From Petrolisthes cinctipes (lineage: Eukaryota; Arthropoda; Malacostraca; Decapoda; Porcellanidae): DNA of 64,000 nucleotides. The notes under the pieces were generated by a model that was given only the letters and a program-made list of their open reading frames with translations, made no database searches and was not told where the DNA came from. The stretch spans positions 372,001 through 436,000 of the forward strand of contig JAWQEG010000079.1 in assembly GCA_033782935.1 (NCBI GenBank), written 5' to 3'. The position numbers and the translations under genes were made by a program. This document shows, one piece after another, positions 14,041-28,650 of the stretch; the first letter of the stretch is position 1, and each line of letters begins with the position of its first letter.

Positions 14041-17000
14041 GGGGTGGGGGGTGTGTGGGTGTCATTACAGTGTTTTAACTATAAATATTAACATACATTT
14101 ATTGGGTGGTTAGTGTCATTAGAGTGTTTGGACTGTAAATATCAACAGTCATTCATGGGGTGGTGGATTTGTGGGTGTCATTACAGTGTTTGGACTGTAA
14201 ATATCAACAGTAATTCATAGGGTGATGGGTGTGTGGGTGTCATTACAGTGTTTTGACTGTAAATATCAACAGTCATATATTTGGAGGTGTGTGTGTGGGT
14301 ATCATTACAGTCCTTTGACTGTAAATATCAACCATCATTTATTGGGTGGTCGGTGTGTGGATGACATTACAGTGCTTGGACTGTAAATATTAACAGTCAT
14401 TCATGGGGTGGTAGGTGTGTAGATGTCATTACAGTGCTTGGACTGAAAATATCAACTGTCATTAATGGGATGGTGGGTGTGTGGATTTAATTACAGTTCT
14501 TGGACTGTAAATATCAACCATCATTCATTGGGTGGTGGGTGTGTGGGTGACATTACAGTGCTTGGAGTGTAAATATTAATAGTCATTCATGGGGTGGGTG
14601 GTGTGTAGGTGTCATTACAGTTCTTGGACTGTAAATATCAACCATAATTCATTGAGTGGTGGCTGTGGGGGTGTCATTACAGTGTTTTGACTGTAAATAT
14701 CAACATTCATCCATGGGGTGGTGGGGGTGAGGGTGTCATTACAGTGCTTGGACTGTAAATATCAACAGTCATTCATAGGGTGGTTGGTGTGTGGATGTCA
14801 TTATAGTGCTTGAACTGTAATATGACAGTGCTTGGACTATAAATATCAACAGTCATTTATTGGGTAGTGGGTGTGTTGATGTCATTACAGTGCTTGGACT
14901 AAAAATACAAACAGTCATTAATGGGGTGGTGGATGTGTGGGTGTCATTACAGTTCTTGGACTGTAAATATTAACAGTCATTCATGGGGTGGTAGGTGTGT
15001 GGATGTCATTACAGTGCTTTGACTGAAAATGTAAACAGTCATTCATGGGGTGGTAGGTGTGTGGTTGTCATTACAGTGCTTGGACTATAAAAATCAAATG
15101 TCATTTATGATGTAGAAGGTGTGTGGATGTCATTACAGTGCTTGGACTGTAAATATCAACAGTCATTCATAGGTTGGTGGGTGTGTGAGTGTCATTACAG
15201 AGCTTGGACTGTAAATATCAAGAGTCATTCATGGAGTGGTGGGTGTGTGGTGTCATTAAAGTGATTGGACTATAAATATATAGAGTCATTTATGGGGTGG
15301 TGTGTGTGTGGGTGTCATTACAGTGCTTAGACTGTAAATATCAACAGTCATTTATTGGGTGGTGGGTGTGTGGGTGTCATTACAGTGTTTGGACTGTAAA
15401 TATCAACAGTCATTTATTTGGAGGTGGGTGTGTGGGTATCATTACAGTCCTTGGACTGTAAATATCAACCATCATTTATTGGGTGGTGGGTGTGTGGATG
15501 ACATTACAGTGCTTGGACAGTAAATATTAACAGTCATTCATGGGGTGGTAGGTGTGTAGATGTCATTACAGTGCTTGGACTGAAAATATCAACTGTCATT
15601 CATGGGATGGTGGGTGTGTGGGATTAATTACAGTTCTTGGACTGTAAATATCAACCATCATTCATTGGGTGGTGGGCGTGTGGGTGACATTACAGTGCTT
15701 GGACTGTAAATATTAACAGTCATTCATGGGGTGGTGGGTGTGTAGGTGTTTTTATAGTGCTTGGACCGTTAATATAATCAACAGTCATTTATGGGGTGGT
15801 GGGTGTGTGGGTGTCATTACATTGATTGGACTAAAAACATCAAGTCACTCATTGGGTGGTTGGTGTGGGTGTGTCATTAGTGCTTGGAATATAAATATCA
15901 TCAGTCATTTAAGGGGTGGTGGGTGGCATTACAGTGCTTGGACTCTAAATATCAACAGTAATTCATAGGGTGATGGGTGTGTGGGTGTCATTACAGTGCT
16001 TGGACTGTAAATATCAACAGTCATTTATTAGGTGGTGGGTGTGTGGGTATCATTACAGTCCTTGGAATGTAAATATGAACCATTATTCATTGGGTGGTGG
16101 GTATGTGGGTGACATTACAGTGCTTGGACAGTAAATATTAACAGTCATTCATGGGGTGGGGTGTGTGTGAGTGTCATTACAGTGTTTTAACTATAAATAT
16201 TAACATACATTTATTGGGTGGTTAGTGTCATTAGAGTGCTTGGACTGTAAATATCAACAGTCATTCATTGGGTGGTGGATGTGTGGGTGTCATTACAGTG
16301 CTTGGACTGTAAATATCAACAGTAATTCATAGGGTGATGGGTGTGTGGGTGTCATTACAGTGTTTGGACTGTAAATATCAACAGTCATTTATTGGGAGGT
16401 GGGTGTGTGGGTATCATTACAGTCCTTGGACTGTAAATATCAATCATCATTTATTGGGTGGTGGGTGTGTGGATGACATTACAGTGCTTGGACTGTAAAT
16501 ATTAACACTCATTCATGGGGTGGTAGGTGTGCAGATGTCATTACAGTGCTTGGACTGAAAATATCAACTGTCATTCATGGGATGGTGTGTGTGTGGGTTT
16601 AATTTCAGTTCTTGGACTGTAAATATCAACCATCATTCATTGGGTGGTGGGTGTGTGGGTGACATTACAGTGCTTGGACTGTAAATATTAACAGTCATTT
16701 ATGGGGTGGTGGGTGTGTGGGTGTCATTACATTGATTGGACTAAAAATATAAAGTCACTCATTGGGTGGTTGGTGTGGGTGTGTCATTAGTGATTGGAAT
16801 ATAAATATCAACAGTCATTCATGGGGTGGTGGGTGGCATTACAGTGCTTGGACTCTAAATATCAACAGTAATTCATAGGGTGATGGGTGTGTGAGTGTCA
16901 TTACAGTGCTTGGACTGTAAATATCAACAGTCATTTATTAGGTGGTGGGTGTGTGGGTATCATTACAGTCCTTGGAATGTAAATATCAACCATTATTCAT

Positions 17001-17300
17001 TGGGTGGTGGGTATGTGGGTGACATTACAGTGCTTGGACTGTAAATATTAACAGTCATTCATGGGGTGGTAGGTGTGTAGATGTCATTACATTGCTTGGA
17101 CTGAAAATATCAAATGTCATTCATGGGGTGGTGGGTGTGTGGGTTTCATTACAGTTCTTGGACTGTAAATATCAACCATCATTCATTGGGTCGTGGGTGT
17201 GTGGGTGACATTACATTGCTTGGACTGTAAATATTAACAGCTATTCATGGGGTGGTTGGTGTGTAGGTGTCATTATAGTGCTTGGACTGTAAATATCAAG
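14041..17300 (+). repeat. Satellite block 5: about 1-kb HOR, three copies
   Basis: No gene in this stretch. An ordered set of monomers starts with a GGAGGTG linker and is followed by CATTACAGTCCTT, GGATGACATTACAG, a GTAGATGTC monomer, CTGAAAATATCAACTGTC and a TTCTTGGAC monomer. The set begins at 14283, 15420 and 16395 (spacings of 1,137 and 975 bp). A TTTTAACTATAAATATTAAC monomer precedes it near 14072 and 16184 and is absent before the middle copy. A truncated monomer lies at about 14806-14830, where CTGTAATAT joins GACAGTGCTTGG. Confidence 0.75.
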
Positions 17301-20150
17301 TCATTCATTATGTGGTGGGTGTGTGTGTGTCATTAGTGCTTGGATGTTGAATATTAACATTCATTCATGGGGTGGTGGGTGTCATTACAGTGCTTGGACT
17401 CTAAATATAAACAGTAATTTATAGGGTGGTGTGTGTGTGGGTGTCATTACAGTGCTTGGACTGTAAATATCACCAGTCATTTATTGGGTGGTGGGTGTGT
17501 GGGTATCATTACAGTACTTGGACTGAAAATATCAAATGTCATTCATGGGTGGTGGGTGTGTGGGTGACATTACAGTGCTTGGACTCTATATATAAACAGT
17601 CATTTATGGAATGGTGTGTGTGTGAATGTCATTAAAGTGCTTGGACTGAAAAAAACAACAGTCATTCATGGTGTAGTAGGTGCGTGGGTGTCATTACAGT
17701 GCTCAGACTATAAATATTAACAGTCATTCATTGGGTGGTGGGTGTGTGGATGTCATTACAGTGCTTGGACTGAAAATGTCAACAGTCATTCATGGGGTGG
17801 TGAGTGTGTGGGTGTCATTACAGTGCTTGGACTTTAAATATCAACCGTCATTTATCGGGTGGTGGGTGTGTGGGTGTCATTACAGTGCTTGGACTTTAAT
17901 TATCAACAGTCATTCATATGGTGGTGGGTGTGTGAGTGTCATTACAGTACTTGGACTGTAAATGTCAACAGTTATTAATTGGGTGGTGGGTGTGTGGGTG
18001 TCATTACAGTGCTTAGACTGTAAATATCAACAGTCAATCATTAGGTGGTGGGTGTGTGGGGGTCATTAAAGTGCTCGGACTGTAAATATTAACAGTCATT
18101 AATAGTGTGGTGGGTGTGTGGATGTAATTACAGTGTTTGGACTAAAAATATCAACAGTATTTCATGGGGTGGTGGGTGTGTGGTTGTCATTACAGTGCTT
18201 GGACTATAAAAATCAACCATCATTTATGGGGTGGTGGGTGTTTGGGTGTCATTACAGTGCTTGGACTGTAAATATCAACAGTCATTCATAGGGTGGTGGG
18301 TGTGTGAGTGTCATTACATAGCCTGGACTGTAAATATCAACAGTCATTCATGGGGTGGTGGGTGTGTATGTGTCATTACAGTGCTTGGACTGTAAATATC
18401 AAAAGTCATTCTTTTCGGTGGTGGGTGTGTGGGTGTCATTACAGTGCTTAGACTGTAAATATCAACAGTCATTTGTGGGGTAGTGGGTTTCATTAGAGTG
18501 CTTGGACTGTAAATTTCAACAGTCATTCATGGATTGGTGTGTGTGTTGGTGTTATTACAGTGCTTGGACTGTAAATATCAACATTTATTCATGGGAAGGT
18601 GGATGTGTTGGTGTCATTATAGTGCTTGAACTGTTAATATCAACAGTCATTCATGGGGTGGTGGGTGTGTGGGTGTCATTACATTGCTTGGACTGTAAAT
18701 ATCAAGTCATTCATGAGGTGTTGGGTGTGTGTGTGTCATTATAGTTCTTGGACTGTAAATATCAACAGTCAATCATTGGGTGTTGGGTGTGTGGGTGTCA
18801 TTACATTGCTTGGACTGTAAATATCAAGTCATTCATTGGGTGGTGGCTGTGTGTGTGTCATTAGTGCTTGGATTGTAAATATCAACAGTCATTCATGGGG
18901 TAGTGGGTGGCATTACAGTGATTGGACTCTAAATATCAACAGTAATTCATAGTGTGATGGGTGTGTGGGTGTCATTACAGTGCTTGGACTGTAAATATTA
19001 AAAGTAATTCATGGGGTAGTGGGTGTGGAGGTGTCATTACAGTGCTTTGACTGTAAATATCAACAGTCATTTATGGGGTGGTGGGTGTGTGGATGTCATT
19101 ACAGTGCATGGACTGAAAATATCAATTGTCATTCATGGGGTGATGGGTGTGTGGGTGTCATTACATTGCTTGGACTGTAAATATCAACCGTGATTTATGG
19201 GGTGGTAAGTGTGTGGGTGTCATTACAGTCCTTGGACTGTAAATATCAACCATAATTAATAGGGGGGTTGTTGTGGGTGTGTTATTACAGTGTTTGGACT
19301 GTCAATATTAACAGTCATTAATTTGGTGGTGGATGTGTGGGTGTCATTATAGTGCTTGAACTGTAAATATCAACAGTCATTCATGGGGTGGTGGGTGTGT
19401 GGGTGTCATTACATTGCTTGAACTGTAAATATCAAGTCATTAATGGGGTGGTTGGTGTGTGTGTGTCATTTGTGCTTGGACTGTAAATATATCAACAGTC
19501 ATTCATTGGGTGGTTGGTGTGGGTGTCTCATTAGTGCTTGGAATATAAATATCATCAGTCATTTAAGGGGTGGTGGGTGGCATTACAGTGCTTGGACTCT
19601 AAATATCAACAGTAATTCATAGGGTGATGGGTGTGTGGGTGTCATTACAGAGCTTGGATTGTAAATATCAAAAGTCATTCATGGGGTTGTGGGTGTCTGG
19701 GTGTCTGTGCAATGCTTGGACTGTAAATATCAACAGTCATTAATGGGGTGGTGGGTGTGTGGGTGTCATTACATTGCTTGTACTGTAAATAGCAAGTCAT
19801 TCATTGGGTGGTGGGTGTGTGTGTGTCATTATTGCTTGGACTGTAAATATCAACAGTCATTCATGGGGTTATGGGTGGCATTACAGTGATTGGACTCTAA
19901 ATATCAAAAGTAATTCATAGGGTGATGGGTGTTAGGGTGTCATTACAGTGCTTGGACTGTAATTATTAACAGTCATTCATGGGGTTGTGGGTGTTTGGGT
20001 GTCTATGCATTGTTTGGACTGTAAATATCAACAGTTAATTATGGGGTGGTGGGTGTGTGGTGTCATTACATTGCTTGGACTGTAAATATTAACAGATATT
20101 CATGGGGTGTTGGGTGTGTGGGTGTCATTACAGTGTTTTGACTGTATATA
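17301..20150 (+). repeat. Satellite block 6
   Basis: No gene in this stretch. Mixed monomers. The segment beginning near 18770 (TGGTGGCTGTGTGTGTGTC at 18841, then GGATTGTAAAT, GTAGTGGGTGGCATTACAG and CATAGTGTGATGGG) is the first of three copies. The others lie near 21923 and 23135, spaced 3,082 and 1,212 bp. One of the few minus-strand open frames, at 18344-18526, lies in this block and is only the complement of the monomer. Confidence 0.7.
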
Positions 20151-23100
20151 TTAACAGTCATTCAAAGGGTGGTGGGTGTCATTAGAGTGCTTGGACTGTA
20201 AATATCAACAGTTTTTTATGAGATGGTGGGTGTGTGGGTGTCTTGACAGTGTTTGGACTGTAAATATCAACAGTCATTCATGGGGTGGGGAATGTGTGGG
20301 GTTATTACAGTTATTCGACTGTAAATATCAACCATTATTCATTGGGTGGTGGGTGTGTGGGTGTCATTACAGTGCTCAGACTGTAAATATTAACAGTCAT
20401 TCATGGGGTGGGGGGTGTGTGGATGCCATTACAGTGCATGGACTGAAAATATCAACTGTCATTTATAGGCTGGTGAGTGTGTGGGTTTTATTACAATTCT
20501 TGGACTGTAAATATCAATCATCATTTAATGGGTGGTGGGTGTGTGGGTGTCATTACAGTGCTCAGACTATATATATTAACAGTTATTCATGGGGTGGTGT
20601 GTATGTGGATGTCATTACAGTTCATGGACTGAAAATATCAACTGTCATTTAAGGGGTGGTGGATGTGTGGGTGTCATTACAGTGCTCAGACTGTAAATAT
20701 TAAGTGTAATTTATGGGATAGTGGGTGTGTCGATGTCATTACATTGCTTGGACTGAAAATATCAACAGTCATTCATAGGGTGGTAAGTGTGTGGGTGTCA
20801 TTACAGTGCTTGGACTATAAATATCAACCGTCATTTATAGGGTGGTGTGTGTTTGGGTGTCTATGCATTGCTTGGACTGTAAATATCAACAGTCAATCAT
20901 GGGGTGGTGGGTGTGTGGGTGTCATTACAGTGCTTGGGATGTAAATATAAACAGTCATTCATGTGGTGGTGGGTGTGTGGGTGTCATAACAGTGTTTTGA
21001 CTGTAAATATTTACAGTCATTCATAGGTTGGTGGGTGTCATTAGAGTGCTTGGACTGTAAATATCAACAGTTTTTCATGGGGTGGTGCGTGTGTGGGTGT
21101 CATGACAGTGCTTGGACTGTAAATATCAACCATAATTAATGGGGTGGTGGGTGTGGGGGTGTCATTACTGTGCTTGGCCTGTAAATATCAACAGTCATTC
21201 ATGGGATGGTGGATGTGTGGGTGTCATTATAGTGCTTGAACTGTTAATATCAACAGTCATTCATGGTGTGGTGGGTGTTTGGGTGTCATTACATTGCTTG
21301 GACTGTAAATATCAAGTCATTCATCGGGTGTTGGGTGTGTGTGTGTGTCATTAGTGCTTGGACTGTAAATATCAACAGTCATTCATGGGGTGGTGGATGG
21401 CATTACAGTGCTTGGACTCCAAATATCAACAGTCATTTATGGGGTGGTGGGTGGCATTACAGTGCTTGGACTCCAAATATCAACAGTCATTCATGGGGTG
21501 GTGGGTGTGTGGGTGCCATTACAGTGTTTTGATTGTAAATATCAATAATCATTTAAAGGGTGGTGGGTGTCATTAGAGTGCTTGGACTGTAAATATCAAC
21601 AGTCATTCATGGGGTGGTTGGTGTGTGGGTGTAATTACAGTTCTTGGACTGTAAATATCAACCATAATTCATGGGATAGAGGGTGTGAGGGTGTCATTAC
21701 AGTGCTTTGACTGTAAATATCAACAGTCATTTATGGGGTGGTGGGTGTGAGGGTGTCATTACAGTGCTTAGACTGTAAATATCAACAGTCATTTATGGGG
21801 TGGTGGGTGTGTGGGTGTCATTATAGTGCTTGGACTGTAAATATCAACAGTCAATCATTGGGTGTGGGGTGTGTGGGTGTCATTACATTGCTTGGACTGT
21901 AAATATCAAGTTATTCATTGGGTGGTGGCTGTGTGTGTGTCATTAGTGCTTGGATTGTAAATATCAACAGTCATTCATGGGGTAGTGGGTGGCATTACAG
22001 TGATTGGACTCTAAATATCAACAGTAATTCATAGTGTGATGGGTGTGTGGGTGTCATTACAGTGCTTGGACTGTAAATATTAACAGTAATTCATGGGGTA
22101 GTGGGTGTGGGGGTGTCATTACAGTGCTTTGACTGTAAATTTTAACAGTCATTCATGGGATGGTGGGTGTGTGGATGTCATTACAGTGCATGGACTAAAA
22201 ATATAAATTGTCATTCATGGGTTGGTGGGTGTGTGGGTGTCATTACATTGCTTGGACTGTATATATCAACCATCATTCATTAGGTGGTGGGTGTGTGGGT
22301 GTCATAACAGTGTGTTGACTGTAAATATTAACAGTCATTCCTATGGTGGTGGGTGTCATTAGAGTGCTTGGACTGTAAATATTAACAGTCATTAATTTGG
22401 TGATGGGTGTGTGGATGTCATTACAGTGCATGGACTGAAAATATCAACTGTCCTTAATGGGGTGGTGAGTGTGTGGGTGTTATTACAATTCTTGGACTGT
22501 ATATATCAACCATCATTCATTAGGTGGTGGGTGTGTGGGTGTCATTACAGAGCTTGGACTGTAAATATCAACAGTCATTCATGGGGTTGTGGGTGTCTGG
22601 GTGTCTGTGCAGTGCTTGGACTGTAAATATCAGCAGTCAATCATGGGGTGGTGGGTGTGTGGGTGTCATTACAGAGCTTGGACTGTAAATATCAACAGTC
22701 ATTCATGGGGTGGTGGGTGTGTGAATGTCATTACAGTGTTTTGATTGTAAATATCAACAGTCATTCATAGGGTGGTGGGTGTCATTAGAGTGCTTGGACT
22801 GTAAATATCAATAGTTATTCATGGGGTGGTTGGTGTGTGGGTGTAATTACAGTGCTTGGACTGTAAATATCAACCAAAATTCATGGGGTAGAGGGTGTGA
22901 GGGTGTCATTAGAGTGCTTTGACAGTAAATATCAACAGTCATTTATGGGGTGGTTGGTGTGAGGGTGTCATTACAGTGCTTAGACTGTAAATATAAAAAG
23001 TCATTTATGGAGTGGTGGGTTTGTGGGTGTCATTATAGTGCTTGGACTGTAAATATCAACAGTCAATCATGGGGTGTGGGGTGTGTGGGTGTCATTACAT

Positions 23101-26100
23101 TGCTTGGACTGTAAATATCAAGTCATTCATTGGGTGGTGGCTGTGTGTGTGTCATTAGTGCTTGGATTGTAAATATCAACAGTCATTCATGGAGTAGTGG
23201 GTGGCATTACAGTGATTGGACTCTAAATATCAACTGTATTTAATAGTGTGATGAGTGTGTGGGTGTCATTACAGTGCTTGGAATGTAAATATTTACAGTA
23301 ATTCATGAGGTAGTGGGTGTGGGGGTGTCATTACAGTGCTTTGACTGTAAATATCAACAGTCATTCATGGGGTGGTGGGTGTGTGGATGTCATTACAGTG
23401 CATGGACTGAAAATATCATTTGTCATTCATGGGTTGGTGGGTGTGTGGGTGTCATTACATTGCATGGACTGTAAATATCAACCGTGATTTATGGGGTGGT
23501 AAGTGTTTGGGTGTCATTACAGTCCTTGGACTGTAAATATCAACCATAATTAATAGTGGGGTTGGTGTGGGTGTGTTATTACAGTGTTTGGAGTGTAAAT
23601 ATTAACAGTCATTAATTTGGTGGTGGATGTGTGGGTGTCATTATAGTGCTTGAACTGTAAATATCAACAGTCATTCATGGGGTGGTGGGTGTGTGGGAGT
23701 CATTACATTGCTTGGACTGTAAATATCAAGTCATTCATGGGGTGGTGGGTTTGTGTGTGTCATTTGTGCTTGGACTGTAAATAACAACAGTCATTCATTG
23801 GGTGGTGGGTGGCATTCCAGCGCTTGGACTCTAAATACCAACAGTCATTCATGGGGTGATGGGTGTGTGGGTGTCATTACAGAGCTTGGATTGTAAATAT
23901 CAACAGTCATTCGTGGGTTTTTGGGTTTCTGGGTGTCTGTGCAATGCTTGGACTGTAAATATCAACAGTCATTCATGGGGTGGTGGGTGTGTGGGTGTCA
24001 TTACACTGTTTTGACTGTATATATTAACAGTTATTCATAGGGTGGTGGGTGTCATTAGAGTGCTTGGACTGTAAATATCAACAGTTTTTCATAGGGTGGT
24101 GGGTGTGTGGATGTCATTACAGTGCATGGACTGAAAATATCAACTGTCATTCATGGGGTGGTGAGTGTGTGGGTGTTATTACAATTCTTGGACTGTAAAT
24201 ATCAACCATCATTTATTAGGTGGTGGGTGTGTGGGTGTCATTACAGTGCTCAGACTGTAAATACTAACAGTCATTCATGGTGTGTTTGGTGTGTGGATGT
24301 AATTACAGTACTTGGACAGAAAATATTAACAGTTATTCATGGGGTGGTGGGTGTGTGGATGTCATTACAGTGCTTGGACTATAAAAATCAACCGTTATTT
24401 ATGGGGTGGTGGGTGTGGGGGTGTCATTACAGTGCTTGGACTGTAAATATCAACAGTCATTCATGGGATGGTGGATGTGTAGGTGTCATTATAGTGCTTG
24501 AACTGTTAATATCAACAGTCATTTATGGTGTGGTGGGTGTGTGGGTGTCATTACATTGCTTGGACTGTAAATATTAAGTCATTCATTAGGTGTTGTGTGT
24601 GTGTGTGTGTCATTAGTACTTGGACTGTAAATATCAACAGTCATTCATGGGGTGGTGGGTGTCATTACAGTGCTTGGACTCCAAATATCAACAGTCATTC
24701 ATGGGGTGGTGGGTGGCATTACAGTGCTTGGACTCCAAATATCAACAGTCATGAATGGGGTGATGGGTGTGTTTGTGTCATTAGAGATTGGACTGTAAAT
24801 ATCAACAGTCATTCATGGGGTTGTGGGTGTCTGGGTGTCTGTGCAGTGCTTGGACTGTAAATATCAGCAGTCAATCATGGGTTGGTGGGTGTGTGGGTGT
24901 CATTACAGAGCTTGGACTGTAAATACCAACAGTCATTTATGGGGTGGTGGGTGTGTGGGTGTAATTACAGTGTTTTGATTGTAAATATCAACAGTCATTC
25001 ATAGGGTGGTGGGTGTCATTAGATTGCTTGGACTATAAATATCAACAGTCATTCATGGGGTGGTGGGTGTGAGGGTGTCATTACAGTGCTTGGACTGTAA
25101 ATATCAACAGTCATTCATAGGGTAGTGGGTGGCATTACAGTGATTGGACTCTAAATATCAACAGTAATTCATAGGGTGATGGGTGTGTGGGTGTAATTAT
25201 AGTGCTTGGAGTGAAAATATCAACTGTCATTCATGGGGTGGTGAGTGTGTGTGTGTTATTACAATTCTTGGACTGTAAATATCAATCATCATTCAATGGG
25301 TGGTGGGTGTGTGGGTGTCATTACAGTGCTCAGACTGTAAATATTAAGTGTCATTCATGGGATAGTGGGTGTGTCGATGTCATTACAGTGCTTGGACTGA
25401 AAATATCAACTGTCATTCATCTGGTGGTGGGTGTGTGGGTGTCATTACATTGCTTGGACTGTAAATATCAACCGTGATTTATCGGGTTTTTAAGTGTGTG
25501 GGTGTCATTACAGTCCTTGGACTGTAAATATCAACCATAATTAATAGGGGGGCTGGTGTTAGGGTGTCATTATAGTGCTTGAACTGTAAATATCAACAGT
25601 CATTCATGGGGTGGTGGGTGTGTGGGTGTCATTACATTGCTTGGACTGTAAATATTAAGTAATTCATGGGGTGATGGGTGTGTAGGTGTCATTACAGAGC
25701 TTGGATTGTAAATATCAACAGTCATTCATGGGGTTGTGGGTGTCTGGGTGTCTGTGCAATGCTTGGACTGTAAATATCAACAGTCATTGATGGGGTGGTG
25801 GGTGTGTGAGTGTCATTACATTGCTTGGACTGTAAATATCAAGTCATTTATTGGGTGGTGGGTGTTTGGGTTTCTATGCATTGTTTGGACTGTAAATATC
25901 AACAGTTAATCATGGGGTGGTGGTTGTGTGGTGTCATTACAGGGCTTGGACTGTAAATATCAACAGTTATTCATGGGGTGGTGGGTGTGTGGGTGTCATT
26001 ACACTGTTTTGACTGTATATATTAACAGTCATTAATAGGGTGGTGGGTGTCATTAGAGTGTTTGGACTGTAAATATCAACAGTTTTATATGGGGTTGTGG

Positions 26101-26640
26101 GTGTGTGGATATCATTACAGTTCATGAACTGAAAATATCAACTGTCATTCATGGGGTGGTGAGTGTGTGTGTGTTATTACAATTCTTGGACTGTAAATAT
26201 CAATCATCATCCAATGGGTGGTGGGTGTGTGGGTGTCATTACAGTGCTCAGACTGTAAATATTAAGTGTCATTCATGGGATAGTGGGTGTGTCGATGTCA
26301 TTACAGTGCTTGGACTGAAAATATCAACAGTCATTCATAGGGTGGTAGATGTGTGGGTGTCATTACAGTGCTTGGACTATAAATATCAACCATCATTTAT
26401 GGGGTGGTGGGTGTGTGGGTGTCATTACAGTGTTTGGACTGTAAATATCAACAGTCATTCATAGGGTGGTGGGTGTGTGAGTGTCATTACAGAGCTTGGA
26501 CTGTAAATATCAACATTCATTAATGGAGTGGTGGGTGTGTGGGTGTCATTATAGTGCTTGGACTGTAAATATTAACTGTCAATCATAGGGTAGTCAGTGT
26601 GTGGGTGTCATTACAGTGCTTGGACTGTAAATATCAACAG
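20151..26640 (+). repeat. Satellite block 7: shuffled HOR copies
   Basis: No gene in this stretch. A marker pair (CAGTGCATGGACTGAAAAT followed by a GAGTGTGTG monomer with TTACAATTCTTGG) occurs near 20430, 22420, 24115, 25200 and 26120. The spacings range from about 0.9 to 2.0 kb, so the unit is not uniform. The segment near 21139-21340 recurs near 24400-24600, about 3.26 kb downstream. Monomers with GGACTCCAAATATC occur as neighbours at about 21410-21490 and 24670-24750. The variety of spacings points to repeated exchange between misaligned copies. Confidence 0.7.
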
Positions 26641-28650
26641 TCATTTATGGGGTGGGGAGTGTGTGGGTGTCATTACAGTGCTTTAACTATAAATATTAAC
26701 ATACATTTATTGGGTGGTTGTGTCATTAGAGTGCTTGGACTGTAAATATCAACCATCATTTATTGGGTGGTGGGTGTGTGGGTGACATTACAGTGCTTGG
26801 ACTGTAAATATTAACAGTCATTCATGGGGTGGTGGGTGTGTAGGTGTCATTATAGTGCTTGGACTGAAAATATCAACAGTCATTTATGTGGTGGTGGGTG
26901 TGTGGGTGTCATTAAATTGCTTGGACTGAAAATATCAAGTCACTCATTGGGTGGTGGGTGTGGGTGTGTCATTAGTGCTTGGAATATACATATCAACAGT
27001 CATTCATGGAGTGGTGGGTGGCATTACAGTGCTTGGACTCTAAATATCAACAGTAATTCATAGGGTGATGGGTGTGTGGGTGTCATTACAGTGTTTGGAC
27101 TGTAAATATCAACAGTAATTTATTGGGTGGTTTGTGTGTGGGTATCATTACAGTCCTTGGAATGTAAATATCAACCATTATTCATTGGGTGGTGGGTGTG
27201 TGGGTGACATTACAGTGCTTGGACTGTAAATATTAACAGTCATTCATGGGGTGGTAGATGTATAGATGTCATTACAGTGATTGGACTGAGAATATCAACT
27301 GCCATTTATGGGGTGGTGGGTGTGTGGGTTTCATTATAGTTCTTGGACTGTAAATATCAACCATCATTCATTGGGTCGTGGGTGTGTGGGTGACATTACA
27401 GTGCTTGGACTGTAAATATTAACAGCCATTCATGGGGTGGTGGGTGTGTAGGTGTCATTATAGTGCTTGGACTGTAAATATCAACAGTCACTCATGGGGT
27501 GGTGGGTGTGTGGGTGTCATTACATTGCTTGGACTGTAAATATCAAGTCATTCATTATGTTGTGGATGTGTGTGTGTCATTAGTGCTTGGACTGTAAATA
27601 TATACATTTATTCATGGGGTGGTGGGTGTCATTACAGTGCTTGGACTCTAAATATCAACAGTAATTCATAGGGTGAGGGGTGTGTGGGTGTCATTACAGT
27701 GCTTGGACTGAAAATATCAACAGTCATTTATTGGGTGGAGGGTGTGTGGGTATCATTACAGTCCTTGGACTGTAAATATCAACCATCATTCATTGGGTGG
27801 TGGGTGTATGGGTGACATTACAGTGCTTGGACTGTAAATATTAAAAGTCATTCATGGAGTGGTAGGTGTGTAGATGTCATTACAGTGCTTGGACTGAAAA
27901 TATATACTGTCATTCATGGGTGGTGGGTGTGTTGGTGACATTACAGTGCTTGGACTGTAAATATTAACAGCCATTCATGGGGTGGTGGGTGTGTAGGTGT
28001 CATTATAGTGCTTGGACTGTAAATATCAACAGTCACTCATGGGGTGGTGGGTGTGTGGGTGTCATTACATTGCTTGGACTGTAAATATCAAGTCATTCAT
28101 TATGTTGTGGATGTGTGTGTGTCATTAGTGCTTGGACTGTAAATATATACATTTATTCATGGGGTGGTGGGTGTCATTACAGTGCTTGGACTCTAAATAT
28201 CAACAGTAATTCATAGGGTGAGAGGTGTGTGGATGTCATTAGAGTGCTTGGACTGAAAATAACAACAGATATTCATGGGGTTTTAGGTGTGTGGTTGTCA
28301 TTACAGAGCTTGGACTTTAAATATCAACCATCATTTATAGGGTGGTGGGTGTGTTGGTGTCATTACAGTGCTTGGACTGTAATTATCAACAGTCATTCAT
28401 ATGGTGGTGGGTGTGTGAGTGTCATTACAGTAGTTGGACTGTAAATGTCAACAGTTATTAATTGGGTGGTGGGTGTGTGGGTGTCATTACATTGCTTGGA
28501 CTGTAAATATCAACAGTCAATCATGGGGTGGTCGGTGTGTGGGTGTCATTACAGTGCTTTGACTGTAAATATCAACAGTCATTCATGGGGTGGTGCATGT
28601 GTGGGTGTCATTACAGAGCATGGACTGTAAATATCAACAGTCATTTATGG
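26641..28650 (+). repeat. Satellite block 8: remote copy of the 15-18 kb segment
   Basis: No gene in this stretch. The order of variants at 26640-28470 follows that at about 15700-17990: ACTATAAATATTAACATAC, TGACATTACAG, the GTAGGTGTCATTATAG monomer, AAGTCACTCATTGGG, TAATTCATAGGGTGA and the CATATGGTGGTGG monomer. The best-matching part is offset by about 11.1 kb (15726 against 26824). Confidence 0.7.
27405..28225 (+). repeat. Near-identical tandem duplication (545-bp offset)
   Basis: The stretch at about 27405-27680 recurs at about 27950-28225. It runs from TTAACAGCCATTCATGG through CACTCATGG, TATGTTGTGGATGTG and ATATATACATTTATTCATGG to AATTCATAGGGTGAG. I saw no difference until the ends (GAGGGG against GAGAGG). 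Such identity in a diverged array implies a very recent duplication. Confidence 0.8.

Noticed and set aside
18344..18526. 60-codon minus-strand open frame
   Set aside because: It is the complement of the monomer, in a region where the usual minus-strand stops (from TCA on the + strand) happen to fall out of frame.
20176..20652. 158-codon open frame, and a similar one of 156 codons at 24107-24577
   Set aside because: Same artefact. Both depend on CTGAAAATATC and CTATAT variants replacing the CTGTAA stop.
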